Source: Trichopria drosophilae
Taxonomy: Eukaryota; Arthropoda; Insecta; Hymenoptera; Diapriidae
Reading direction: 5' to 3'
Length of the DNA stretch: 64,000 bases
Assembly (NCBI GenBank): GCA_030407085.1
Contig: CM059584.1
Location: 101,121,001-101,185,000, forward strand
Shown here: positions 9,959 through 20,900 of the stretch, piece after piece
Numbering within the stretch: position 1 is the first letter of the stretch
Layout: every line of letters begins with the position of its first letter
Notes under the pieces: model-generated
The model's database searches: none
Told to the model about the DNA's origin: nothing
The model's input: only the letters and a program-made list of their open reading frames with translations
Program-made: the position numbers and the translations under genes

Positions 9959-12900
9959 TTCGCTATTATTCGTGGAGCATACTCCAATTCACTTTTGATA
10001 TCAAAATCTACGCTATGCCATTGTAATGGCACTTTTAGTACTGATTAATCCGTATGTAATGGAATAATATTCCATTTAACGTTTACGTGCATTTGCCAAC
10101 GCAAACAAAAAAGGAAGCAAAAAATCATCTCACGAGTACTCGTAAAAGGAACGTAGGCTTTCAACTGCTTACTTTAAAAACAGAAGTATAAAATTATTAA
10201 CTGTCTGTAATTGGAATCAAAATATGATTTTATTTTTCATCCTTGTTTGAGATAATTACATGGTTTTTGTTGTCAATTGTAGTATTAGTAAGATTTTCCA
10301 AGGATAATAAACCAATACGCGTGAAACCAAAATAAAAGTGACTTATTATTCGTAATAATAGACATTGGATGACACTTTATTGGAATGTAAAATTGTCTTT
10401 ATAAAAAATATTTTGAAAAATAAGTTACGTTTCAATCCTAATTTTTATCTTGATCAGAAATGTTAAATCCTTCCCGAATCTTTCCACTTTGCTCCTCATT
10501 TTTTCCAAAAAATCATTACATCCTTAGCATCATTAAAAGAAATTATGCATTTTTCTAGTAAAATTTGCTTTATTTCTGTTAGAGACCAGTTTCTATTATC
10601 AGAAAAAAATTGGCTAAAAAAATTAAAAGTATGCATCATAAAAACATCGTGATTTCAAAAGCATCCATCGAATATTTAGTTGTTTCCGGAAGCTTATTTC
10701 CATAAAATAAGGTTTTCATCCTTAAAATATATAATGTGTTAGGGATTTCCATTCAAATAGCTCCTCAAGTACAATGCACGAGAAAAATTTAGTCACATAA
10801 TTGGACTGAAGGCAATCGAGAAAAAGAATATAATTTTGGGAATAAAATTTAAAAACATTTATCAGTATATGATCTACATTTTTAAATCCTAGTAAATGAA
10901 AAAGAATTCAAGCCTCAAGATCGATTTCTTCATTGCAATAGATTCCATGATCATGAAAACTTGAAAATTCTTTGATCAATACAAATCGAATCAAATCTGG
11001 ATCAGAACTCAAGAATCCAAACTCGTAAATACGAATTGTCTTCAATTCCTTAACAATACATAACCTGATAATGAATAGAGAATAATCATTCGTATTCATG
11101 ACTTCTTATTATTAATGAATGATTTTCATTATGTGATAATATTTGATTTAGTCCTAGTAATCTTTGCTACAAGTTTTGAAATGTTTTCTATGATTTTTAT
11201 TTTATTTTTAACCATTAATAGTACATTCAGATTCGAGGAATCAAACTTTTATGCGTTTACATCAAAGAACACTTTTATGAATAAATTGAACTTATCATTA
11301 ACACCGTATACAATGAATGGTGTTAGAAATAAATTAGAATTTAATAAAAGAGCCTAAATATAAAAGAGCTGCATTCATAAATTGAATTTAAAAGAGTGCA
11401 CTATCGGAGAAAATCTTAGGATACAGTACTCAATTAAACTAACCCGTCAACTTTGTACGCCACCGTTGTGTCTTTGCAAAAGCCATTTACTTTTTAGAAT
11501 TTAATCCGTGTTTTTTAACAATTCTTTTTTTAGTTGTTCAACAAAAATTTAGCCATCGACACAAGTTTAACTTAGGAATCGAATTTTACGGAAAAAATGC
11601 ATAGAAATACAATGTATTATTTCTTTTTTTCTTTTTCTCAATGATTTTGAGTTTTTTTACTTGTTCTGTCAAATTTAAGCCCATCTGATAAATCTGACTT
11701 CGAATTCAAATTCCGCAGGTGAAAATACATGGGGATACACTAGTGCAGGGTATCAGCCAAAACACTTTTTTGTGTGCCTGTATTATTATAAAATATCAAA
11801 TTTAAATCAAAATTAACCAACATTATTTTTAAAACTTGCGATCTCTTAATATATCAACTACATATTCTACCAGTAAACAAAATTTTGCTTCACGAAATAA
11901 ACAATTGCAAGAGATTCGTGTCGATGTACATTTTTATTCTTCGTTTTAATAAAAAAAAACAGATATCACTTAATACTAAAAATAAATATGTGATCTAGAT
12001 TCTTGTGCTATATGAACATTAATTCCTGATCATGTATCCAAAATATTTTGTACGAATTCATCTGAATCAATGTACGGTTAACGCCAGCAAATACGAACAA
12101 ATTTCAATACTAATTGGAATAAAACATTTCTTTAGTACAATTGAATTCATGAATAATAAGATTGCCAATATTGAAAATGATGAATTGTTTGTTTGGAATA
12201 AACTTTCCAATGCCTGCTAAGCATTCTGAAATGCATTACAATGTATAGTGTTGAATTCATTGTTTTATGTTTAAATTCGATATTTGGAATTATTTCTAAT
12301 TTAAAAATAATTTCAAGTTAAATAAATATGCAATGCTGAATTAAAAATGCAATGCTGTCATTGAAGTGACCCTACAAATAGTATTGTTGTCAATATGGTA
12401 AAATATGAATGCGATTTAATCTACTATCGCATAGATTCTCGATCGATTCTAGGTGGTTTTAGACCAATTGTGCATGTGAATGTCCTAGTATTTTAAGTGT
12501 TGTATTTAAATCCACTTTCGACTGCTAGGTGAACATTTAAATCTAAACTAGTAACGCACAATTTGTAGAATGACATTCTCAGGAACAATCTAATAATCTA
12601 ATACCAACGATTGAACTATTGTCAATGCTATGTCTAGCATTTCGAAATTAGTTGGACAATGAGTGAAATTTAGAGTTGGCTTGTTATATGATTATGAACG
12701 GCATACTAGAACAATTAACGAAATCATCCAATCAATTACGAATTCAGGTTACAAAGAAATTGATGACGAATTGTTGAGTGAAGTTATATGATGAAGAAAT
12801 ATGTTGAAGTAAAAATAATGATTTGTGATGCATTCTAATGCATAGAAAATTTCGTTTCAATACTTTTAAAACATTTTGAAGTTCAAATTAAGATGCCACA

Positions 12901-14180
12901 AACGAAAAGGCATGGAAATTTATTACGTAAAATTGATATCCTGCATTCTAAATTCAAATTCTGGATAATTCGATAGTTCTATTATGCTCTTAAATACTTT
13001 CAATTTATTTTTGAAGATATTTTGCAAATATTTAATGTTCATTCTTTAATAATTAACCGTATTATTTATTGTAAAATCAAATATTTTCTTTCAAAAAACT
13101 GAAATGGAAATTTCACAAAAAATTGAGTCCTGTATTCTTTTTAATTCTGTTTCGTTTGTCGGGAATTGCACTTTTGAACTATGAACTTTGAACTTATATG
13201 ACACGGTAGTGACATTCTATCAACAATACATAGTTGGTTTACAGAATTCTCATCATTAAAATACAGAATGATCTACAGAATATTAGAATTTGTTCGTAAT
13301 CATCTATAATGTACAAAGTACTCAAAATGATTGTCATTTCAGCAGATCCCAGCAAATTAAGAGTTACTGAGAAACTTTGAAACTCTAATACTTCTGAATT
13401 TTTTTCCTTTTACTCAGAAGGTTTCAAAATATTCATGGTAATGCTTCATTCGGAATAGTCAATGGCTCAATAAGTCTTGTCCTAAATCACTGAAGCATTC
13501 AAAAACAAACTATTCAATGTCCTCAATTTGGTAATAGGATTTAAAATGACTCAGAACAGTCAAGTGCTCACGAAGGTCAACAAATAGATTTCTCAAATGA
13601 ATCAAAATGATCACAAAATAAACTTTTCAATCTACATGATTTTTGGTTCATTGGTATTCCTGGAATGATTCAATACAATTTACGCACAATTATTTGAATA
13701 ATGAACCAAGCAGTAAAAAGCATTCTGCATAACCTTTTCAGTTTTACAAAAACAGTAGCATTCAAAATAATGTAACAAATAATGTTTCGAGCATTCAGAA
13801 TTAATCATTTTGAAAATTATTGACAGAGATCATGAAAACGGTGTCGGAGTAAGGTTAATAATTCTCTATAATTCTCAATCATTCATTTTCAAACAGGTTG
13901 TTCCTCAAAACATAACTGTACAATTTGTGCAGAATTTCTTTAAGCATAAATTCGCAGCCATCAAAAATTGGCTTCAGGTTAATGGGTTTAGGAGTTTGCG
14001 GGTTATTTTTTTGTGTTTTACAGTTGTCGGTCAATTTTTTCAGACTTAAGTGTTAAAATTCGCCAGCAAACAATTTTTTAAATATGAAAAAATTTTTACG
14101 AGCGCGGTTTGACCTGAACAGAAACTTTGTAGAGGGGCAATTTTTTATTTTCATTACATCTTAATATATATATATATTGC
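9959..14180. other. AT-rich 5' flank of the P450 gene
   Basis: Contains the P450 promoter region on the minus strand; I cannot define its elements. Apart from the exon-2 fragment at 10918-11005, no gene is supported. Short open frames at 11115-11357 and 13810-14049 are low-complexity AT-rich translations without domain character. GAATGC/GCATTC-like motifs recur loosely between 12.2 and 13.8 kb, but no element boundary could be fixed. Confidence 0.5.
10918..11005 (-). pseudogene. Orphan 88-bp fragment of P450 exon 2
   Basis: Matches 8930-9017 at 83 of 88 bases by eye and keeps the frame (DPDLIRFVLIKEFSSFHDHG), with Arg-to-His and His-to-Asn changes against the intact exon. It has no splice sites of its own and no neighbouring P450 exons, so it is a relic. 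It lies 5' of the gene in the same orientation, as expected for the remains of a tandem duplicate or a stray partial copy. Confidence 0.85.
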
Positions 14181-14188
14181 GTTCCATG

Positions 14189-14935
14189 TGAACCGGACCA
14201 CTTTGATATCCCGAAAACGTGTATTTTTTCAACCAAATTCGGTAAAGATCGTCTTTGGCATGTGAACTTTTACCATGAACATATTCAGAATTACTCTTTT
14301 TTGTTTTAAAATAAAGGGCAAAAATATTTAAAAAAACGTATTTTTTTTTAATATTTTGCGCGAAGTTAACGCGGTGTAAAAAGATCAAACTAAGTAAGAA
14401 GAAACTAGAGATTAATATTTAATTTGTTATTTATTGCTTTTCTAACAATATTTATTAAAGAAAAAAAAGTTTATTTTATCTAATTAAACGTTGTTTTTGG
14501 AAATATAAATAATGATATGCCGGAAGTTAATATTAATTTATTATATTGCATTTCAAATAATAATGGAGCTTCCGACCCAATAAACGGTCCGACCGGCGAA
14601 CCGCTTCGCCGTAAGTAGTAACAGCCGGTTTCACAGTTTTTTGCATTTACCATTTTGAATTTTTTTGTTTTGTTTAATGATTATTGTTGGAAATGCAATA
14701 AATAACAAATTAAATATTAATCTCGGGTTTATCATTAATTTACTTACTTTGATTCAAACCACGTTAAATTGGCGCAAAATATAAAAAAATACGTTTTTTT
14801 GAGATATTTTCGTCCGCCGCTTTAATATAAATAAAAAAGTAATTCTAAAAATATTGAGGATGAAAGTTCACATGCCAAAGATGATCTCTACCAATTTGGT
14901 TTTAAAAAAATACCCGTTTCAAGGTGTCCTGTCAA
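14189..14935. repeat. Foldback element, arms about 280 bp
   Basis: The left arm (14189-14470) and right arm (about 14665-14935) are inverted copies. For example AAAGATCGTCTTTGGCATG on the left faces CATGCCAAAGATGATCTC on the right, and AAATAACAAATTAAATATTAA on the right (from 14699) faces its complement on the left. The loop contains a short GC-richer piece (about 14575-14635). No coding capacity. Confidence 0.75.
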
Positions 14936-14948
14936 AAAAAAAGGGTAC

Positions 14949-15100
14949 ACCTCAAAAACCCGACAAATCACAAAACAGGCACTTTAAAAACCAAACATTC
15001 AAAAACCATACATTTAAAAATTTAACATTTGAAAAAATAGAGATTCAAAATAACACTGCTTTTTAAATGTGTGGTTTGTGATTTGTCGGGTTTTTGAGGT
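14949..15100. repeat. Small MITE with 26-bp inverted ends
   Basis: The end starting ACCTCAAAAACCCGAC is exactly inverted at the right (GTCGGGTTTTTGAGGT, ending 15100). The interior has several AAAAACC/CATT-type short repeats. The CCGACAAATCA core in the ends resembles the CCGACA units of the cluster that starts 690 bp downstream, so it may be a diverged relative. Confidence 0.65.
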
Positions 15101-15149
15101 GGCACCAAAAAAAAAAATACTACAGGACATGATTCAGAAAACATATAGA

Positions 15150-15563
15150 GCACCATACAAATTATATTTACTAAGAAAGAAATAGCTAAATGCCTGAATA
15201 TTAACGTTACAGCAATGTTGAGAGCTTACAATTTTATTAAAAACTACAGTATTTAATAGTTTTGGTATTTTCAGGTCGTATATTTGGAGGAAAACTGAAT
15301 TTAATGTTGATAGAATTATAATTTTACACAGGGAAAAAATAAACAAAATGTAAATTGCGGTTTTTGTAGAGGGTTACCAGATTTTAAAATAATTGAGAAA
15401 TTAAAAAATTGTTAACCCTCCACAAAATGTGTAACTTACATTTTGTTTTTTTTTAGTTTTTACGGAAGTTTTGAATGGAATTGTATGCCATCAACATTTC
15501 TATAGCCTAAGTATTCAGATATTTAGAGACTTTTTTTCTTAATAAATATAATTTGTATGGTGC
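15150..15563. repeat. Nearly complete palindrome of 414 bp
   Basis: GCACCATACAAATTATATTT at 15150 faces AAATATAATTTGTATGGTGC ending at 15563. Pairing continues inwards through about 100 bp on each side. A second inner stem (AACAAAATGTAA... facing ...TTACATTTTGTT, 15343-15445) surrounds AGGGTTA/TTAACCCT at the centre. It would form one long hairpin if transcribed. No coding capacity. Confidence 0.7.
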
Positions 15564-15932
15564 GCGAAGTTAACCCAGTAATGAAGTAAACCCAGACAGT
15601 AAAATAGAAAAGAGTTGAGATTGATGTCGAAATGTGCTCTAAAAGAAGTCAGAAAGTGGAATATCTGACTTTTTTATTTTTCGGTCTGGGTATATTATAT
15701 ATTATATAAGAGTATTTATGTTTTACTTTTATTTAGATTTCTGTCATGCGTTTTTTATTATTATTTATATCTTTTAACATTCTGTTTTTTTTGGGGTGCG
15801 AAAAACGGACAGGTCGAAAAACCGACACTCAAAATACGGACATTCAAAAAACCGACAGGCAAAAAACCGACACGTCAAAAAGCCGGCAGTATATAAAAAC
15901 CGAAATATCATAATAACGACAGTCAAATAACC

Positions 15933-16165
15933 GGGTGCGGGTTGAAAAACCGACAAATCAAAAAGCCGACAGGTCAAAATACCGACAGCCAAAAAACCGA
16001 CAATCGAAAAGCCGACACCCAAAAAACCGACAAATAAAAAAATTACTGCGCTTGTTATTTTTATGTGTCCGCTTTTTGACTGTCGGCTTTTCGACTGTCG
16101 GATTTATGACTGTCGGTTTTTTGACCTGTCGGTTTTTTGATTTGTCGGTTTTTCGACCCGCACCC
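15933..16165. mobile_element. CCGACA foldback element A, perfect 8-bp target duplication
   Basis: Runs from GGGTGCGGG to CCCGCACCC. AAATAACC directly precedes (15925-15932) and follows (16166-16173). The left arm has six CCGACA units at 15-16-bp spacing and the right arm the complementary series. There is a short unique middle (about 16040-16060). An 8-bp duplication fits hAT or P-superfamily transposases. It inserted into an older copy of the same family. Confidence 0.75.
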
Positions 16166-16612
16166 AAATAACCTACACTTCGAAGAACCGAGAGTCAAAA
16201 TACCGACAGGTAAAAAGCCGACACATCAAAAAGGCGATAGTAGAAAAATCGAATTGCCATAATACCGATAGTCAAAAAACCGAAAGGCAAAACCCGACGC
16301 GTAAAAAAACCGACAGTTGACAAACTGAATTGTCATGGCACTGTCATTCAAATAACGAGCACTTCGAAGTACCGACTGCCAAACAGTCGGCAGTAAAAAA
16401 CCGACACTTCAGAAAAAAACTGCTCACTTGTCGGTGTGTCTATTTTTTTATGTGCGTATCGGCTGTCGGCAGTCGGTTCTTCGAAGTGTCGGTTATTTGA
16501 CTATCCGTATTATGACAATTTGGTTTTTCTCCTCTCGCCTTTTTACGTATCGGCTTTTTGACGTGTCGGCTGTTTGCCTGTCGGTTTTTGGAAGGTCAGT
16601 ATTTTGACTGTC

Positions 16613-16800
16613 GGGTGCGGGTCGAAAAACCGACAAATCAAAAAGCTGACAGATCAAAAAACCGACAGTCATAAAGCCGTCAGTCAAAAAACCGACACAT
16701 AAAATATAGACACATCCATCGTCTGGAGGACAGTCATTTTTGAACTGTCGGTTTTTCGACCTGTCAGCTTTTTGATTAGTCAGTTTTTCGACCCGCACTC
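16613..16800. mobile_element. CCGACA foldback element B
   Basis: Starts GGGTGCGGGTCG and ends CGACCCGCACTC. It is flanked by TGACTGTC (16605-16612) and TGACTGTT (16801-16808), an 8-bp duplication with one mismatch. 188 bp; the centre holds ACACATCCATCGTCTGGAGG, which is similar in element C. Confidence 0.65.
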
Positions 16801-16929
16801 TGACTGTTGGTATTTTGGCTGTCGATTTTTTATTTGTCACCTTTTTACGTATCGGCTTTTTGCCTGTCGGCTTTCTGACGTGTCGGCTGTATGCCTGTCG
16901 GCTTTTGGAAGGTCAGTATTTTGACTGTC

Positions 16930-17122
16930 GGGTGCGGGTCGAAAAACCGACAAATCAAACAGCCGACAAGTCAAAAAACCGACAGTCGAAAAGCCGACAG
17001 AAAAAAATAGACACATCGTCAGGAGGAGGACAGTCATTTTTTGAACTGTCGGTTTTATTTTTTGAATTGTTGGTTTTTCGACCAGTCGGCTTGTTGATTT
17101 GTCGGTTTTTCGACCCGCATCC
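16930..17122. mobile_element. CCGACA foldback element C, tandem relative of B
   Basis: Starts GGGTGCGGGTCG and ends CGACCCGCATCC. The left flank (TGACTGTC and about 75 bp before it) repeats the left flank of element B, but the right flank is unrelated. B and C therefore look like a local tandem duplication with a 317-bp start-to-start step, not two independent insertions. Confidence 0.6.
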
Positions 17123-17299
17123 TTTTTTTGTGCAACGAAATAACATATTTTACTCTATAGAAATCGAATCAGGGGAGTTCATGAAAGAATACAAAAGAAT
17201 TCAAGAAGTTTAATAAATTTCAATAAAAAATCTGTACTTATTTTCGATTATTCAGATAGGTTAAAGCCAATACCCGAGGTAGCACATCAAATTTCGCGC

Positions 17300-17886
17300 T
17301 AAAAGGTAAAAACTGGATCAACTTCGATTATCTCGATTACCCTTGTGCCTAACAATGGCGTCGTTGCGTTCTGCGCTGAAAATACACATATACATACAGG
17401 GACTTTGGATCTGTGTTTGGGTGCGGACCATGGTGTGCGGACTGTGTGCGGGGAGTTTGAGCTTTTGAGCACAGTGTCACGCGTGCATGCACGCACTGCC
17501 GTAATATACATGCATAGTGTATACATAGAACTGGTACGGTAGGTGCACATATATGCATCCCTGGAGTTGATCGGAGCGGCCGCTCGGTATTGTTGAAATT
17601 TGTGAATCGCACCAGCAGTGCGCAGTGCAGTGCGTGCGTTAGACACCTATATCGAATCTGCGACAGTGCCGAAATTCGGAGTCAATCACGTACACCTTCC
17701 TCAAGAGTTCGACTTAGGGTGTCGGGTTGTTTTTTTATGAAATACGATACATCGGTTATCTGCTCTACTTGTCACTAAAACGCCGCGGACTTGGTCGAGG
17801 GGCGCAAGCGAGAGCCGCACCTGCGTCTCGTCTATGAAGTGCAGCTCGTCATCATCAGGACACCAACTCCTAGCAAATTCTTCAGG
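17300..17886 (+). promoter_or_regulatory. Putative Tom1 promoter and 5' UTR
   Basis: Composition shifts to GC-richer, with CpG-containing sequence between about 17300 and 17950 and AT-rich DNA on both sides. The Tom1 start codon sits at its 3' edge. No TATA box or initiator can be assigned with confidence. The stretch is free of recognisable repeats, as expected for a promoter and first exon. Confidence 0.5.
17737..17778 (+). other. Upstream ORF of 13 codons in the Tom1 5' region
   Basis: ATG at 17737 to TAA at 17776-17778. This TAA is also the in-frame stop upstream of the main Tom1 frame. It matters only if transcription starts upstream of it. Confidence 0.3.
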
Positions 17887-17905
17887 ATGTCCTTCTTCGG
17901 GGTGA
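17834..17905 (+). other. Upstream ORF overlapping the Tom1 start
   Basis: ATG at 17834 opens a 23-codon frame that ends at TGA 17903-17905, past the Tom1 ATG at 17887 and in another frame. An overlapping uORF would lower translation of the main frame if the transcript starts upstream and this ATG is used. Confidence 0.35.
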
Positions 17906-17947
17906 ACGTTACCAATCCCTTCTCCACACCTGTCGGACGGAGAATAG
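17887..17947 (+). CDS. Tom1: Tom1 exon 1 (residues 1-20)
   Basis: Starts MSFFG and carries [11 protein letters not shown], matching the conserved N-terminus of Tom1 before the VHS domain. Donor G|GTGAGG at 17947/17948, phase 1. Confidence 0.92.
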
Positions 17948-20900
17948 GTGAGGCATTCGCAACTTTTTTTTATCGATAAGAGCTTCTTCAGGACGTTCCG
18001 CATTTGTTTAGATTGTTTCCGTCAATGCGCGCACGTATTCTCCTGCGTCGATGAGTGTGGGTGTAGTTAATTAGCACTGGAAATTCAATAAGCAGAAACA
18101 CGACCGATTTCCTACGTCTTGAGAACGTTCGTTGTTCCTCCTTGCTAAACGATGACATGTCTTGTTGACATCTTCTCAGTCTATCGTCAACTTCCCTATA
18201 CATTTTATCTCTCCGTTGACTGTTACGATATATCATTTTTGTCTTCATTTCTTCACTCCCTTATGTTCATAAAACACTTCTACATTTACTGCACTCGAAT
18301 ACGAAATATGAGAAATTTTAATGTAGACTACATATTTTATATCGTTATTACATTTCAGTCATTTCTTTACAATGGAGATATAATTAACTCCGATATTGTA
18401 AATAAAAATAATTCATGACAATGACCATGCTCCGATTCCGAACGCTTACAAGAATTTTATACAATTCTCTGATAACTACATCATTCTCTACTGTCCAATA
18501 ATATAAATTAACAGTAATAATTAATATAAGTATTCAAATAAATGAGTACATTTGATAAAATATATTTAATCATTGTTAATCGTCCTTTATATCAATAAAT
18601 ATCACAATTTATAACAAAGTAAAGATCAAAATATATTTTTTCATCGTCGGCTGGAACTTATGTGACATTTGCAATTTATTTTTAGAATTTCACTTTCCTT
18701 TAGGTAGAAACTTTATTAGCTTTTATTTTTACTTGCATACAGAATTTCTATTTTTACATACTTCAGAATCTAGTGAATACTCAAATTATTAACGCAAATA
18801 CATATAATTATTAACGTTAATACAAATATATTATGATATCAAAATATGGATGATTTGATATAATATACTTATTTGTACGTGTTTATAAAAGATAGGTCAG
18901 GTTTCCTTCACGTGATTAATATTTGTATGTATGATGTATATATATATATCTAGAATGATTCATCGTATATGCAATTGTAAAGTTTCCAAGAATTATATAA
19001 ATTACGATATAAGATGACACCTCTGTTTATTTTTGCACAAATCTATATCGCAGTTGAAACTTTAAAAAGCACTACATTACTTATAGTAAAACATGGATGT
19101 ATATGAACGATTTAAACAAAATTTAATTCTCTTGATACATATTATTAACGTAGTAAAGCATTTACTTTTGAATTTTTAATATTTGGTATATGGAACAAGT
19201 AAAGAATGTCAAAAGCATTGTTTATAAAATTATTGTAACGTAACTGTCAAAAATTAGAAAATATAATGGTGTTACTGGCGTCACATCTAAAACATATGTT
19301 ATGATAATTCAAAGAGAAATAAATTGGTTATACAGTAGGACCTCTCTTATTCTAATTAGTAAAGTTTTCCAAGATGGCGTTGACCTCTCTTATTCTTATT
19401 TTCCCCTTACCCCCACTTACTTTGCTTGCGAGCTTGTGATTCGTGGACAATATTTTTCGTTGACTTTTCGTGTGATAGTGGGAGAACGATTAGAATAAGA
19501 GAGGCTGGACAATTAGAATAAAAAAGGCAATTAGAATAAGAGAGGTCCTACTGTACTGTCATTTTGTTGAGATATTAAAAATGAAACTGAAACTAGCTGC
19601 ATATTCGTAGCCGCAGATTCGGAATAGTAGTAAAAATTGTTGTTTATTTTTTTGCAACAAAAAATTATTGTTACTTATGAGTGAATAGACATCTCAGAGT
19701 TGCTGCTTTTTCAAAAAATTACTTTTTTTAATTGAGAACCATTCTTTTTTTCGAATCTGCTGCTACGAATATGCGGCTGCAAATGTGCGGCTAGTTTCAG
19801 TGTCATTATTAAAATGGTCTGTTACAAAATCAAGTTACCTCGTGTTACAATTCTAATTTAGTACATTTTATTACATCATGGGCGAAGTTATATATTTTTA
19901 TTGTATATTTTGTACAGTTTAGTAGCAATTTTTAAAAAGAAATTGGTTATTTTCATATAAAATCATATAATAAAAGGGTTTTAAATCGTAGAATCGAAGA
20001 ATTTTCATGAGACAATAAGAAGTAAAGCTCCTTGAAATGTTATATGAAACAAAAAAAACCAAAAAGATTATTAAACTAGATACTAGAAACTAGTATGTAC
20101 TTGTCAGCCGATTTTGAAAATATTGATTTTTGACAAAATGGTGGACCTCCATGCATAAGGTTGTGATTTTCGACCAAAACTGCATCAGTATTTTGCCTAT
20201 AAGTAATGAACACGACAAAAACAAAATCCTATGACAAATTCTATAGATAATTATGTTTAAAATAAGCCCAGCAAATTTCAAAGCGATCGGTTCACAGAGT
20301 TTTTGAGAAATTTTGTCAACTGATTTTGAAATCATGGTTTCGAGAAAAACGCATTTTAAAATTTCAAAGTTAATAAATCATAATTTTTTTGAACTTACAT
20401 AGAATCATCGATGCCTGGTTCATAATATATGTCGTCTATAGTCGTCGGAATGTTCATTTTCTGAATTCTTGGTTTTCGCCGCCGAATTCGTCCTTTTTTC
20501 AAGTTTCTAGGTGTATATACCCCCTTAAGTAAATTATTGTAAAATGCAACAAAGATTCTTCAACTGTTTTTCATAAATTAATTAAATTAGATAATATTAG
20601 TAGCAGCAATATTACAATATTTTAAAGCCATTTTTCCTATCAGATACTGCTAAACCAAGATATTATCTAATTTAATTAACTTGTGAAAAACAGTAGAAGA
20701 ATCTTTGTTGCATTTTACAACAATTTACTTAATGTTAAAAAATGATTACTCCAAAATACATATGTAACGTGTGTAGGATAATCTGTCATCGATATAATTC
20801 ATATTGTATTCTTATCGATATTGTAATTTTCCTCCACTATTGCAAACATCTAAAATTGCAATAAATGATTAAACTATATATACCTATAAGGCAAGGTATA

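Larger units (their letters stand above)
15793..17122. repeat. Cluster of nested foldback elements made of CCGACA iterons
   Basis: CCGACA on one arm and TGTCGG on the other recur every 15-16 bp over 1.3 kb; the typical unit is CCGACAnnnCAAAAA. Ends of the form GGGTGCGGGTCGAAAAACC and their complements recur at least three times, marking elements at 15933-16165, 16613-16800 and 16930-17122. An outer decayed end stands at 15793. A smaller inverted pair around ACTTCGAAG lies at about 16176-16490. Open frames of 60-130 codons occur on both strands here, but they are translations of the repeats. Such iteron-type terminal repeats recall Foldback and Galileo elements of Drosophila. Confidence 0.85.

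Noticed and set aside
15793..17122. Regularly spaced short repeats that superficially recall a CRISPR array
   Set aside because: Units are 15-16 bp with no unique spacers, arranged as inverted arms with transposon-type target duplications, in a eukaryotic genome.
15935..17213. Open frames of 60-130 codons on both strands rich in Lys/Asp/Arg or Phe/Cys/Leu
   Set aside because: They are translations of the CCGACA/TGTCGG iterons; similar frames appear on both strands of the same palindromes.
17701..18003. 100-codon frame on the minus strand over Tom1 exon 1
   Set aside because: Antisense shadow of the GC-richer 5' region; no domain, and the plus strand has the conserved Tom1 start.
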